A stretch of 64,000 nt of DNA from Clostridia bacterium (GTDB taxonomy: Bacteria; Bacillota; Clostridia; Christensenellales; Pumilibacteraceae). Numbering within the stretch: the first letter of the stretch is position 1; each line of letters opens with the position of its first letter. The stretch is taken from NCBI GenBank assembly GCA_017623435.1, contig JAGAPD010000008.1, forward strand, positions 30,400 through 94,399, read 5' to 3'. The notes under the pieces are model-generated. The model made no database searches, was not told where the DNA came from, and was given only the letters and a program-made list of their open reading frames with translations. Positions 16,736 to 25,231 of this stretch are shown in pieces. The position numbers and the translations under genes were made by a program.

Positions 16736-16937
16736 GTGCAAAAGGCTACGTGCAATATTGATAGCCTAATTATTTTAGCATAATAAAAATACTTTGTCAA
16801 GGAATAGAGCCATAATTCCCAAATATATTTTGGGAAAATTTTATTAAGAGCAATAAAGCGTTTTTGCTTTTATCCCCGTTGATTTTGGTGGAAAGAAAAT
16901 TTACTACAAAAGTGCGTGCAAAAAAGAACGCAAACAA

Positions 16938-16972
16938 AAAACGGACGTATACGTGTACGCCCGTTTCCGTTA
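16938..16972 (-). terminator. Terminator of the Cthe_2159-type lipoprotein
   Basis: On the minus strand AAACGGGCGTACACG pairs with CGTATACGTCCGTTT and is followed by T residues. Confidence 0.75.
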
Positions 16973-16983
16973 TTTAACCAAAA

Positions 16984-18882
16984 TTATTGAGCAGTAGGGG
17001 GAGTGAACTGAGTGTTGAGTCCGTAGTTGCCCTTGCCCATTTTGTTCATGCCAAGCGCGATACCGTTTGAGGTGAACGTAGCGGTATAAGCAACGCTACC
17101 CACGGTCATAGTGTAAGTTTTGTTTGCCTCAAACGCGGACAAAGCAACGATAACCGACTGGTAGCTTTGCAAGGGTGTGAAGGTGTAAAGCACGCCGTTG
17201 TCGTCGTAAACGGTAATTGCCGTTCCGCCCGTTACTGCAACGGGAAGAGCGAGCGAGAGGTAGCGCACGGAGGAGTTTGACGCAGGTAATTGAACCATAC
17301 CTTTTCCACCCACGGCGCACACGTTACCACCGCTGAAAAGGATACCGCTTTCAGAATTTAACGCGCTGTTAGATGCGTCGCTAGGACCGCAAACGTTAAC
17401 GTTACCGCCCTTGATCTGAATATTGTCGTTGCTGTCGATAGCGTCGCCCAAAGCGTTGACCGTAACGACACCGCCGTCGATATACACGTAGAAGTCGTAG
17501 CCCGTGAAGTTATCGTTGTTAGCGTTGATTCCGTCGTTTGTAACGTTAAGATTTACGTCCGCATTTTTCAAAACGACGTTAGCGCTTTCCATGCCCTCGT
17601 ATGCACGGGGAACGCTGATTTTAGCGCCCGAAACGTAGATGAAGCGGTCAGCAGAGAATGCGTCGTTTCCGCTCGTTGCGGTTATTTCGCCACCCGTAAT
17701 AATAATATGGTCGCGTGAGGAAATAGCGTCGCTGTTTGAGTTAAGCGAGAATTTACCGCCCTTAATAACGATCGCGTATCCGCGCGGGTAAGTAGCGTTG
17801 ACGTCCGTTTCGACTGTTCCGTTAATAAACTTAATGCCCGAAATGTTGAGCGTTTTACCGTCAACCGTATCGCTGGTTGCCTTGTCAATCGTGGTGGGCG
17901 TGCCGTTGTTGGTCTTAACTTTAATAAGGTTAGAGTTGGTGTTGTCGATAAACAAACAAGCGTTTGCGCTAAGTCCGTTATCTTTGGAAGTAACGTTGAG
18001 CGAAGTGTTTTTGACGTATACGTACCCCGCCGTTTTGTCCTGAGCGTACGCCATAGCGTCTGCGTAAACGTCACTTTGCGTGGTCGTCTTAACGCCGTCG
18101 TTAAGCGCGTTGACGATAACGTTCGCATCAAAAAGGGCAATGCGCTCGTCCGAAGTGATACCGTTGTTAGTAGCGTTTACGTTGATATTCGTGTTGAAAA
18201 CGTTAAGCGTTTTCTTAACCTTAATGCCCGTACTGCTTGCGCCGTTAGCGGTTACGTTGAGCGTGCCACTTCCGTTGATGGAAAGTGCGCAACGCTTTGC
18301 CTGAATAACCGCGCCGTCACCGCTCAAAATATCGTTGCCGGTAGAATCGCTTACGTTATTTACCGTGCCTTGAGCAACGGTAAGAATACGCTTTGCCGAA
18401 GTCTCTTTGAAAACGAGAGCAGCGATAGGAAGAGCAGGCGTTGTGCTTATGGTCGCGCCGTTTAGAATAACGTGAACGTCTTCCTCGATTTTAGCAACCT
18501 CAACTGCGCCGTTAAGCGTTCCGCTGAGGACGTACGTGCCGCCTGCGGTAATGGTCAAAACGCCGTTTGCAAATTCCGTGCCGTCGGGCGCGGTGCTTGC
18601 GCTGAGCGTAGAGAGGTCAATATTGACGGGATCAGCGCCCGTAACCGCTTTAAGCGATTCGTCGGGGTTTGCTACCGTCGTTTCGAAGTAATCGGAATCG
18701 TTGAAAGATTGCGCCGTAATTTCGTTTGCGCTTCTGCCCCCGTCCAGCTCGTCCCAAGGAGCAAAGGGTGCGCTTTGCGGTCCTTGCGGAGTGATGGGGT
18801 TAGCCATTTCGGGCTGGCAAGCCGTCAGCGCAAAAACTAAACTCATCATCAGGATTGCGAAAAGGGTAAAGAGTTTTTTCAT
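16984..18882 (-). CDS. Cthe_2159-family carbohydrate-binding lipoprotein
   Basis: 632 residues. Signal peptide with lipobox ALTAC near residue 22, so it is an outer-surface lipoprotein. From about residue 85 it has the repeating strand-turn pattern of a right-handed beta-helix (GTYVLSGTLNGAVEV; ADAMAYAQ; GYAIVIKGGKFSLNSNSDAI; INANNDNF; ALGDAIDSNDNIQIKGG). This is typical of the Cthe_2159 family, whose founding member binds acidic sugars such as polygalacturonate with calcium. The family is often seen with VTC and DUF4956 genes, which are about 13 kb away here. GGGAGGA precedes the start. The promoter reads TTACAA, 17 bases, TATAAT on the minus strand (18947-18975). Confidence 0.8.
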   Translation of the reverse strand: MKKLFTLFAILMMSLVFALTACQPEMANPITPQGPQSAPFAPWDELDGGRSANEITAQSFNDSDYFETTVANPDESLKAVTGADPVNIDLSTLSASTAPDGTEFANGVLTITAGGTYVLSGTLNGAVEVAKIEEDVHVILNGATISTTPALPIAALVFKETSAKRILTVAQGTVNNVSDSTGNDILSGDGAVIQAKRCALSINGSGTLNVTANGASSTGIKVKKTLNVFNTNINVNATNNGITSDERIALFDANVIVNALNDGVKTTTQSDVYADAMAYAQDKTAGYVYVKNTSLNVTSKDNGLSANACLFIDNTNSNLIKVKTNNGTPTTIDKATSDTVDGKTLNISGIKFINGTVETDVNATYPRGYAIVIKGGKFSLNSNSDAISSRDHIIITGGEITATSGNDAFSADRFIYVSGAKISVPRAYEGMESANVVLKNADVNLNVTNDGINANNDNFTGYDFYVYIDGGVVTVNALGDAIDSNDNIQIKGGNVNVCGPSDASNSALNSESGILFSGGNVCAVGGKGMVQLPASNSSVRYLSLALPVAVTGGTAITVYDDNGVLYTFTPLQSYQSVIVALSAFEANKTYTMTVGSVAYTATFTSNGIALGMNKMGKGNYGLNTQFTPPTAQ

Positions 18883-18946
18883 TTTATCCTCCCGTATTTT
18901 TAGGATTTTCCACGGCGAAAGTGATCGCCGATTTTTTAGTCTATAT

Positions 18947-18975
18947 ATTATAACATATAAGTGAGTAGTTTGTAA
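18947..18975 (-). promoter_or_regulatory. Promoter of the Cthe_2159-type lipoprotein
   Basis: Minus-strand TTACAA (18970-18975), 17 bases, TATAAT (18947-18952). Between promoter and gene, CGGCGA-aagtga-TCGCCG with a T-run on the plus strand (18913-18937) could stop antisense transcription. Confidence 0.6.
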
Positions 18976-19102
18976 AGCACCTTTCTTTTTTTATTTAAAA
19001 AATATTCTAAAAGTGAAAATGTATTAATATACAACGCAAAAAAAGTATGTTTTATTGCAAATATGGAAAAAAATAAAAAATTTTTAAAATTTTTTTGTCT
19101 AT

Positions 19103-19134
19103 TATCAAAAATTGATACACCCAATTAGTATAAT
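19103..19134 (+). promoter_or_regulatory. Operator-like inverted repeat and -10 of the small HTH gene
   Basis: TATCAA-aaa-TTGATA at 19103-19117 overlaps the place of the -35 box for TATAAT at 19129-19134. It resembles TATCAAA-T-TTTGATA before the transmembrane regulator at 12305. The -35 itself is poor. Confidence 0.5.
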
Positions 19135-19194
19135 ATTATATATAATTGCATTTTATTGCAAACGCGCTTATTTTACTTAAAGAAGAGAGAGGAA

Positions 19195-19410
19195 ATGGAA
19201 AAAACTTACGTAATTTTAAAAATGTACGACTCGTTGATGGCGGGAGAAGAAATTAAGCTGGTGGATACCATGGCTAACTACGGTATCTCGATAGCTACTT
19301 TCCGTAGGTACGTATCCTTTTTAAGGTATTACTTTTTGTCGGTGTACGGCAGGGAACTCGTTTACGACGCCGGTGAAAACATTTACAAATTGGCAGAGGC
19401 AAATCAGTAA
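19195..19410 (+). CDS. Small HTH protein, paralogue of the 15818 gene
   Basis: 71 residues, a single winged-helix-like domain with the block YGISIATFRRYVSFLRYYF. Full-length similarity to the 76-residue protein at 15818-16048 indicates a recent or selected duplication. No ligand-binding or WYL domain follows, so it may act as a minimal repressor or antagonist. Start at 19195 because AGAGAGG is 4-8 bases upstream. Thirty-two bases before murC, but murC may have its own start signals. Confidence 0.7.
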   Translation: MEKTYVILKMYDSLMAGEEIKLVDTMANYGISIATFRRYVSFLRYYFLSVYGRELVYDAGENIYKLAEANQ

Positions 19411-19442
19411 CCACCGTTAAACTGCTTTCATATATTAAAAGT

Positions 19443-20702
19443 ATGAAGGTGCATTTCGTTGGTTGTGAAGGAATAAGCATGCGCAGATTGCGCGAATTAA
19501 CAAGCAAATTTGGTCACGAAACGAGTGGGTCTGACGTCGCAAGTGGTGGTCACGACCAAAAAAACGTTTACGGAGCGGAGTTGGTTGTCTTTTCTAGTGC
19601 CGTTAATTTAGACAACGAAGAGCTCGTTTACGCGCGCGAGAAAAGCTTGCCCGTCGTTAGTCGAGCGCAGTATTTGGCTAAAATAAGCGAGAGATTTAAT
19701 TCTACGGTAGCCGTATCGGGTACGCACGGTAAAACGACGGCTACGGCAATGACGGCTACGGCGATGAGGAGCTTGCGTCCTACGTTGCACGTCGGAGCGA
19801 ATTTTTCGCTCGATCAAAACGAAAGAGAAGACGTTTTTATTACGGAGGCTTGCGAATACCGTCGCAACTTCCTTTTTCTTTGTCCTGACGTTGCCGTGAT
19901 TTTAAACTGCGAGTGGGAGCATACCGACTGTTACCGTGACGAGGAGGAAGTGAAGTCCGCCTTTCTTGAATTTGCTAAACGCTCTAAAAAAGTGGTGGTA
20001 AACGGCGACGAGGAAAACTTAAAAAATATCCGTGGCGAAAACGTAATTACTTTTGGTAAGGGCGAGGGTAACGATATCTGGGCAAGTCAAGTGCGAAAAA
20101 ACGCGCGTGGCGGATACGATTTTACCGTGACGGCTTACGGACTTATTTTGGGTGAAATCAGCTTGTCCGTTTTGGGTGAGCATAACGTTTATAACGCGCT
20201 ATCCGCCGTGGCAGTTGCGCTTGATTACGGTATCAGCTTTACACAGATAAAGCAAGAATTAGAGCAGTTTAAGGGAGTGGGGAGAAGGTTAGAGCGAGTA
20301 GGCGCAAAAAGGGGCGTAGAGGTGTATTGCGACTACGCGCATCACCCTACGGAAATACGTGCGTGCGTCCGTTCGTTAAAAGGCGAAAAAAGGCTGATCG
20401 TTGTGTACGAGGCGCATACGTACTCGCGTACTTACGACCTTTTTGATAAATTTACGCGTTGCTTTGAGGGCGCTGACGAGGTAATTTTTGCGCCCGTGTT
20501 TGGCGCGAGAGAGAAAGGAGACGACACGGTCATAAACAAACTTATGCGCGAGGTAAGCGTAAAAACACCTGCAAAATACTTTTCTTCTTACGATAAAATA
20601 AAGGAATATTTAGTATCCTCGCTAAAGAAAGGCGAGCGAGTGGTTTTCGTGGGCGCTGGAAATATCGATAGGCTTTGTAAGACGTTCGTAAGTGAAGTTT
20701 AA
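19443..20702 (+). CDS. murC: UDP-N-acetylmuramate--L-alanine ligase
   Basis: 419 residues. MurC adds L-Ala to UDP-MurNAc in the cytoplasm, the first peptide step of peptidoglycan. The N-terminal Rossmann motif VHFVGCEGISM is followed by a DVASGG loop. The ATP loop is SGTHGKTT at 92-99. ITEACEYRRNF is the clostridial form of the Mg-binding E-A-x-E-x region, and YCDYAHHPTEI and EAHTYSRTYDLF are family signatures. Somewhat short (usual 430-470). No ribosome site precedes ATG 19443. TATATT at 19431-19436 is only 6 bases upstream, so a leaderless transcript is possible, although no good -35 is seen. Confidence 0.92.
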   Translation: MKVHFVGCEGISMRRLRELTSKFGHETSGSDVASGGHDQKNVYGAELVVFSSAVNLDNEELVYAREKSLPVVSRAQYLAKISERFNSTVAVSGTHGKTTATAMTATAMRSLRPTLHVGANFSLDQNEREDVFITEACEYRRNFLFLCPDVAVILNCEWEHTDCYRDEEEVKSAFLEFAKRSKKVVVNGDEENLKNIRGENVITFGKGEGNDIWASQVRKNARGGYDFTVTAYGLILGEISLSVLGEHNVYNALSAVAVALDYGISFTQIKQELEQFKGVGRRLERVGAKRGVEVYCDYAHHPTEIRACVRSLKGEKRLIVVYEAHTYSRTYDLFDKFTRCFEGADEVIFAPVFGAREKGDDTVINKLMREVSVKTPAKYFSSYDKIKEYLVSSLKKGERVVFVGAGNIDRLCKTFVSEV

Positions 20703-20773
20703 GTAAAAAATAAATCATTTTTCGTCGACGAAAAGAAGTGGATTTTATTAGCGAAATAGTCGTCAATTTTTCA

Positions 20774-20806
20774 AAACGGACGGGTACGTTACCCTCCGTT
20801 TTACTA
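20774..20806 (+). terminator. Terminator after murC
   Basis: AAAACGG-acgGGTA-cgt-TACC-ctCCGTTTT hairpin with a following T-rich tract. Confidence 0.75.
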
Positions 20807-20866
20807 TTTTTACCGTAATTTTATTGAATAGCGGAATAAGTCGCGCGAAATAATAGGGTAAAAGGG

Positions 20867-20895
20867 TTGACAAAAACGCGTCTTAAATATATAAT
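20867..20895 (+). promoter_or_regulatory. Promoter of the DUF1858-pth unit
   Basis: TTGACA at 20867-20872, a 17-base spacer, TATAAT at 20890-20895. Both hexamers are consensus. Confidence 0.85.
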
Positions 20896-20920
20896 ATTTA
20901 ATCGAACGGAGGTATTTATT

Positions 20921-21124
20921 ATGAACGATATAACCAAAGATATGACCATTTACGAAGTATTGCAGATCAACCCCCAGATTGCACCCGTTTTCTTTGAATT
21001 CGGTATGCATTGCTTGGGATGCCCTATCTCCCGTGGCGAAACGGTAGAACAGGCTGCTCGTGCGCACGAAGTTGACGTTGACGTAATGCTTAAACGTCTT
21101 AACGAGTTTAACGACGCAACCTAA
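20921..21124 (+). CDS. DUF1858 domain protein
   Basis: 67 residues. It matches the DUF1858 pattern: TKDMTIYEVLQINPQ, then the FFEFGMHCLGCPISRGETVEQAA block with two cysteines (C-x-x-C), followed by a DVDVMLKRLN helix. The family is thought to have a redox or metal-related role, often as the N-terminal partner of hybrid-cluster or sulfur-carrier proteins. Its function is not proven. ACGGAGG lies before ATG 20921. The stop overlaps the pth start by one base (TAATG). Confidence 0.85.
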   Translation: MNDITKDMTIYEVLQINPQIAPVFFEFGMHCLGCPISRGETVEQAARAHEVDVDVMLKRLNEFNDAT

Positions 21125-21678
21125 TGAAAATCGTAGTAGGATTAGGTAACTACGGCGACAAATACGCGTACACTTTTCACAATATGGGATTTTTGACCGT
21201 AGAGTGTCTTGCGGACAAGCTGGGGCTGAAATTCAACAAAAAGGAATGTGACGCGCTCATTGCCGTGGGCTATCGCGGTGGCGAAAAGATTATCCTTGCA
21301 AAGCCCTGGACGTATATGAATCTTTCGGGCGTGGCAGTAAAACAGCTTATGCGAAAGTATAAAGCTCAGCCTAGTGATCTCGTGGTAATCTTCGACGATA
21401 TTGATATCCCAAAAGCAAGCGTTCGCGTTAGAATGAAAGGTAGCGCAGGCACGCACAACGGCATGCGCAACATCATTGCTGAAATCGGCACGCAGGACTT
21501 TGCGCGCGTAAGGGTGGGCATAGGTCCGCGCCCCGAACGAGTACCGCTCGTTGACTACGTTTTGGCGGAAGTACCCAAAGCGGAACGACAAATTTTCTTC
21601 GACGCGTTTTCCGTTGCGGCTGACGAGGCGATAAAACTCATTGACGGCGAAACTACGGACGGCAAAACCGTTCAGTAA
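21124..21678 (+). CDS. pth: Peptidyl-tRNA hydrolase
   Basis: 184 residues. It releases peptidyl-tRNA that drops off ribosomes. Signature GLGNYGDKYAYTFHNMGF contains the catalytic His (19) and the Asn (8). WTYMNLSG and the Asp of FDDIDI follow at the usual places, then GSAGTHNGMRNI (the second Gly of the usual GSAGGHNG is Thr). Translationally coupled to the DUF1858 gene and followed by mfd, a common Firmicutes order. Confidence 0.95.
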   Translation: MKIVVGLGNYGDKYAYTFHNMGFLTVECLADKLGLKFNKKECDALIAVGYRGGEKIILAKPWTYMNLSGVAVKQLMRKYKAQPSDLVVIFDDIDIPKASVRVRMKGSAGTHNGMRNIIAEIGTQDFARVRVGIGPRPERVPLVDYVLAEVPKAERQIFFDAFSVAADEAIKLIDGETTDGKTVQ

Positions 21679-21696
21679 AGGGCTTGTCACTATAAA

Positions 21697-21729
21697 AAGG
21701 AGGAGCGCGAGTAGCGCGTTTTCCGATTG
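21697..21729 (+). promoter_or_regulatory. Ribosome site of mfd separated from TTG by a hairpin
   Basis: AAGGAGG at 21697-21703 is 23 bases from TTG 21727, too far for normal use. CGCG-agtag-CGCG (21706-21718) lies between them. If folded, the effective spacing is about 10. An in-frame TAG at 21712 rules out an earlier start. Confidence 0.6.
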
Positions 21730-24700
21730 CTCGACTTAAAACAAATTTTCAATAGCGAAGAGAGTGACGCGTTAAAACTTGCTCAAGCATACCGGGACGG
21801 AAAAAAAGTCTCGGCTTTTGGGCTGTGCTCTTTTGCAAAATCCGTCGTTACGGCGCTTGCGAGCGAGGGGCAAAAAACTCTGATAGTTACGGGCGATTTT
21901 TATCTTGCCCGTTCTTTTTACGATAAGCTTCGCTCGGTAACGGAGGGCGTTACGCTACTACCGGCGCGCGACGACACGCTTATGTACCGCGACGCGCTTT
22001 CGGGTGAAAACGTGAGCGCAAGACTGAGAGCGCTTTACGAGATAGCGACGGGCAAAGCAAGCTACGTCGTCTGTCCTGCGGAGGCGCTGACTCAGATTTA
22101 CCCCGTGCGTGAAAGATACCTCGACGCGTGTTTGTCCTTAAAAAAAGGGGAGGAGTACGCGCTTGACGAGGTAGTAAAAAAGCTGACGAGGGCAGGGTAC
22201 AAGCGTGAGGCGCAAATTTCAGACGTGGGTAGGTTTGCTCTTCGCGGTGACATTCTCGACGTGTGGTCGGTGGCGGAAAGCCAGCCTGCAAGAATTGAAT
22301 TTTTCGGCGACGAGGTGGAAAGCATACGCTACGTGGATAGCGAAACTCATCGCTCGGGTGAGCACGCGGACTGCTACGACGTCGCACCCGTGACCGAATT
22401 TTTCGCGACACAGGACGAGTGCGAAAAAATGGTAGAGGTTCTCAACGCCGAGGCGAGCGGAAGCAAGCTTTCGCCCGACTATATAAGTAAAATGCGCGAG
22501 ACGGCAAGTCAGCTTATTACGCGCCTTACCGCAGGGGATAGGGGCGTAGCGATGAGTTACCTGTTGCCCTTATGCGCTCACGAAACGCTATATTCGTTTG
22601 GTGCGTTTGAGGGCGTGGTGTACGACGAAACTAAGCAGGTTTACGACAATATCCACATTCACGCGACCGAGCATAACAATAGATTTACGTCCTTGCTTGC
22701 ACGCGGTGAAACGCTTTCTTTTACCGTCAAGCAGTTCGTTGGCGACGACCAGATTTATAACTTTGAGGGCAAAAAATTAGCCTTCCATAACGTTATGACC
22801 GCCAACAGAATTTTTGCACCAGACGCGGTATTTTCCTTCAAAAGCACGGAAAATCCGCCCTACTATAAGGACTATCGCGCGCTCGTTACCGATATGCTTT
22901 CGCTCGATCAAAAAGGGTACACGATTTACCTTTTTGCCGACGACGAAACGCTGGTTAAGTCTATCCGTAGCGTGCTGGGAGAATACGAAATCGGATACCA
23001 CGTGGGTTACGGTTTTGGCGGAATTAGACTAATTAAGCAGTTTTGCGAACGCGGTTGCGTGTTCCATAGCGAGAAGGTCGCGTTAGTCGGAACTTACGAC
23101 TTAAAACACAAAAACGACAAGAAAAAATTGCGCCGCCACAAGAGCGAAATTTTCGGCGCGCCTGAAAAGGGCGATTACGTCGTGCACGAGCTTCACGGCA
23201 TAGGTCGCTTTGACGGAATAGTAAAGCTTGACGTGAGTGGCGCTCGTCACGACTACCTGCTTATCTCGTACGCAGGCACGGACAAATTGTACGTCCCTAT
23301 CGAGAATATGGATTCGCTGTCAAAGTACGTTGCCGACGGCGGTCAGCCAAAGCTAAACAAGATAGGCGGAGCGGACTTTGCCAAGGTTAAGGACAAGGTA
23401 AAAAAATCAGTTAAGGAGCTTGCAATTAACCTCGTCGACCTTTACGGCGAAAGAATGAATAGCAAGGGCCACGTTTATAGCGAAGACGACTCTATCGTGG
23501 ACGAGTTTGGCGCAAGCTTTGAATTCAGCGAAACGGAAGATCAGATTACCGCCATTGAAGACGGACTAAAAGATTTAAAAACGGGCAAAATTATGGACAG
23601 ACTGCTATGCGGTGACGTGGGCTACGGCAAAACGGAAGTTGCGTTACGCATAGCGTTCAAGGTTATTGCCGAGGGTAAGCAAGTCGCGTTTATGTCGCCC
23701 ACCACCATTTTAGCGAAACAGCATTACGAAACTGTGGTAAAGCGAATGGAGCAGTTTGGAGTAATCGTAGGCAGACTCACGCGCTTTGATAGCGAGCAAA
23801 GCCAAGCAAAAACTATCGCCGCGCTAAAAGCTGGCAAAATGGATATAGTCGTGGGCACGCACAGGCTTTTGTCAAAGGACGTGGACTTTGCCGACCTTGG
23901 ATTATTGATATTAGACGAAGAACAGCGCTTTGGCGTGGCAGACAAGGAAAAAATTAAGGACCTTAAACGCGGAGTAAACGTTTTGACGCTATCCGCAACG
24001 CCCATTCCGCGTACTCTCCATATGTCGCTGGTGGGAATCAGGGATATAAGCGTGCTTGATACTCCGCCCGTCGAGAGAATCCCCGTGCAAACTTACGTTA
24101 TGGAGTACGGCGAAACCTTGCTCGTCGACGCTTGCACGCGTGAGATAAACCGTGGCGGTCAGGTATTTATAGTTTATAACAGGGTAAGCGATATCGACAG
24201 GTTTGCTGGGCGCGTTCAGGACCTTATGCCGTCGGCGAAAGTTATTTACGCGCACGGGCAGATGCGTGAGGACGCGCTTGAAAAGAGAATAGAGCAGTTC
24301 GTTTCGGGGAAAGCGGACATTTTGGTGTCAAGTACTATCGTGGAAAATGGTATCGATATCGCGCGCGCTAACACTATGATAGTAACGGACGCGGACAGAC
24401 TGGGACTTAGTCAACTTTATCAGCTTCGCGGACGCGTGGGCAGAAGTAATAGACTGGCGTACGTGTTCTTTACTTACGACGGACGAAAAACGCTGACCAG
24501 CACCGCTTATCAGCGACTGGACGCGATAACGCAGTTTACCGAGTTTGGTAGCGGATTTAAGATCGCTATGCGCGACCTCGAAATCCGTGGTGCAGGATCG
24601 GTTTTGGGCGCACAACAGCACGGGCATATGGAAAAGGTAGGCTACGATATGTACTGCAGGCTTTTGTCCGAGGCGGTGGGCGAGCTGCGTGGCGAAAGCG

Positions 24701-25131
24701 TAAAGAAAAAGAGCGAAGTACGCGCCGTCGTGGACTACCCCGTATTTATTCCCGAGGGGTATATCACGGACAAGGAATGGAGACTGCGTGTGTACTCACG
24801 AATTTCCAAGGTTTCGTCCGTAAAAGAACGCGAAAATCTGCTCGTGGATATGAAAGATATTTACGGCGAAGTGCCTGACTCGGTTAAGAATCTTATTGAC
24901 GTTGCGCTCATTAAAAATTTGGCGTCGACGCAGGGCGCGAGCGGTATTACTTTAAAAAGAAAAGAGACGGCGCTCGTTTTTGACAAGGTGGCAGACATTG
25001 ACAGCCGTATAATTTCCATCGTCAACAAACACGACGGAAAGGTGGTTGCGGACGCAAAACCGTACGTAAAATTCCCTTCTGGAGCAAAACTCCTTAAATT
25101 TTTACTGAATTGTCAAAAAATGCAAGCGTAA
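21727..25131 (+). CDS. mfd: Transcription-repair coupling factor
   Basis: 1134 residues. Mfd removes stalled RNA polymerase at lesions and recruits UvrA. The N-terminal UvrB-like region is followed by an RNA polymerase interaction domain (about 465-530, KGDYVVHELHGIGRFDGI...YVPIE). The RecG-like motor follows, with Walker A GDVGYGKTE near 630, LDEEQRFGV near 730 and SATPIPRTL near 758, and QLRGRVGRS is in motif VI. A C-terminal TRCF domain completes the usual architecture and length. The start is TTG at 21727 with the unusual spacing described separately. No terminator separates it from pth. Confidence 0.96.
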   Translation: MLDLKQIFNSEESDALKLAQAYRDGKKVSAFGLCSFAKSVVTALASEGQKTLIVTGDFYLARSFYDKLRSVTEGVTLLPARDDTLMYRDALSGENVSARLRALYEIATGKASYVVCPAEALTQIYPVRERYLDACLSLKKGEEYALDEVVKKLTRAGYKREAQISDVGRFALRGDILDVWSVAESQPARIEFFGDEVESIRYVDSETHRSGEHADCYDVAPVTEFFATQDECEKMVEVLNAEASGSKLSPDYISKMRETASQLITRLTAGDRGVAMSYLLPLCAHETLYSFGAFEGVVYDETKQVYDNIHIHATEHNNRFTSLLARGETLSFTVKQFVGDDQIYNFEGKKLAFHNVMTANRIFAPDAVFSFKSTENPPYYKDYRALVTDMLSLDQKGYTIYLFADDETLVKSIRSVLGEYEIGYHVGYGFGGIRLIKQFCERGCVFHSEKVALVGTYDLKHKNDKKKLRRHKSEIFGAPEKGDYVVHELHGIGRFDGIVKLDVSGARHDYLLISYAGTDKLYVPIENMDSLSKYVADGGQPKLNKIGGADFAKVKDKVKKSVKELAINLVDLYGERMNSKGHVYSEDDSIVDEFGASFEFSETEDQITAIEDGLKDLKTGKIMDRLLCGDVGYGKTEVALRIAFKVIAEGKQVAFMSPTTILAKQHYETVVKRMEQFGVIVGRLTRFDSEQSQAKTIAALKAGKMDIVVGTHRLLSKDVDFADLGLLILDEEQRFGVADKEKIKDLKRGVNVLTLSATPIPRTLHMSLVGIRDISVLDTPPVERIPVQTYVMEYGETLLVDACTREINRGGQVFIVYNRVSDIDRFAGRVQDLMPSAKVIYAHGQMREDALEKRIEQFVSGKADILVSSTIVENGIDIARANTMIVTDADRLGLSQLYQLRGRVGRSNRLAYVFFTYDGRKTLTSTAYQRLDAITQFTEFGSGFKIAMRDLEIRGAGSVLGAQQHGHMEKVGYDMYCRLLSEAVGELRGESVKKKSEVRAVVDYPVFIPEGYITDKEWRLRVYSRISKVSSVKERENLLVDMKDIYGEVPDSVKNLIDVALIKNLASTQGASGITLKRKETALVFDKVADIDSRIISIVNKHDGKVVADAKPYVKFPSGAKLLKFLLNCQKMQA

Positions 25132-25136
25132 AACGA

Positions 25137-25165
25137 TTGATTTTTTTCGAAAATAATAGTATAAT
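25137..25165 (+). promoter_or_regulatory. Promoter of the PPIase lipoprotein
   Basis: TTGATT at 25137-25142, a 17-base spacer, TATAAT at 25160-25165. Confidence 0.75.
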
Positions 25166-25231
25166 AAATGATAGCTATGTGTATAATGCGATATTTGCTT
25201 ATAATCGCACTACAAAATAAAGAGGACAAAA

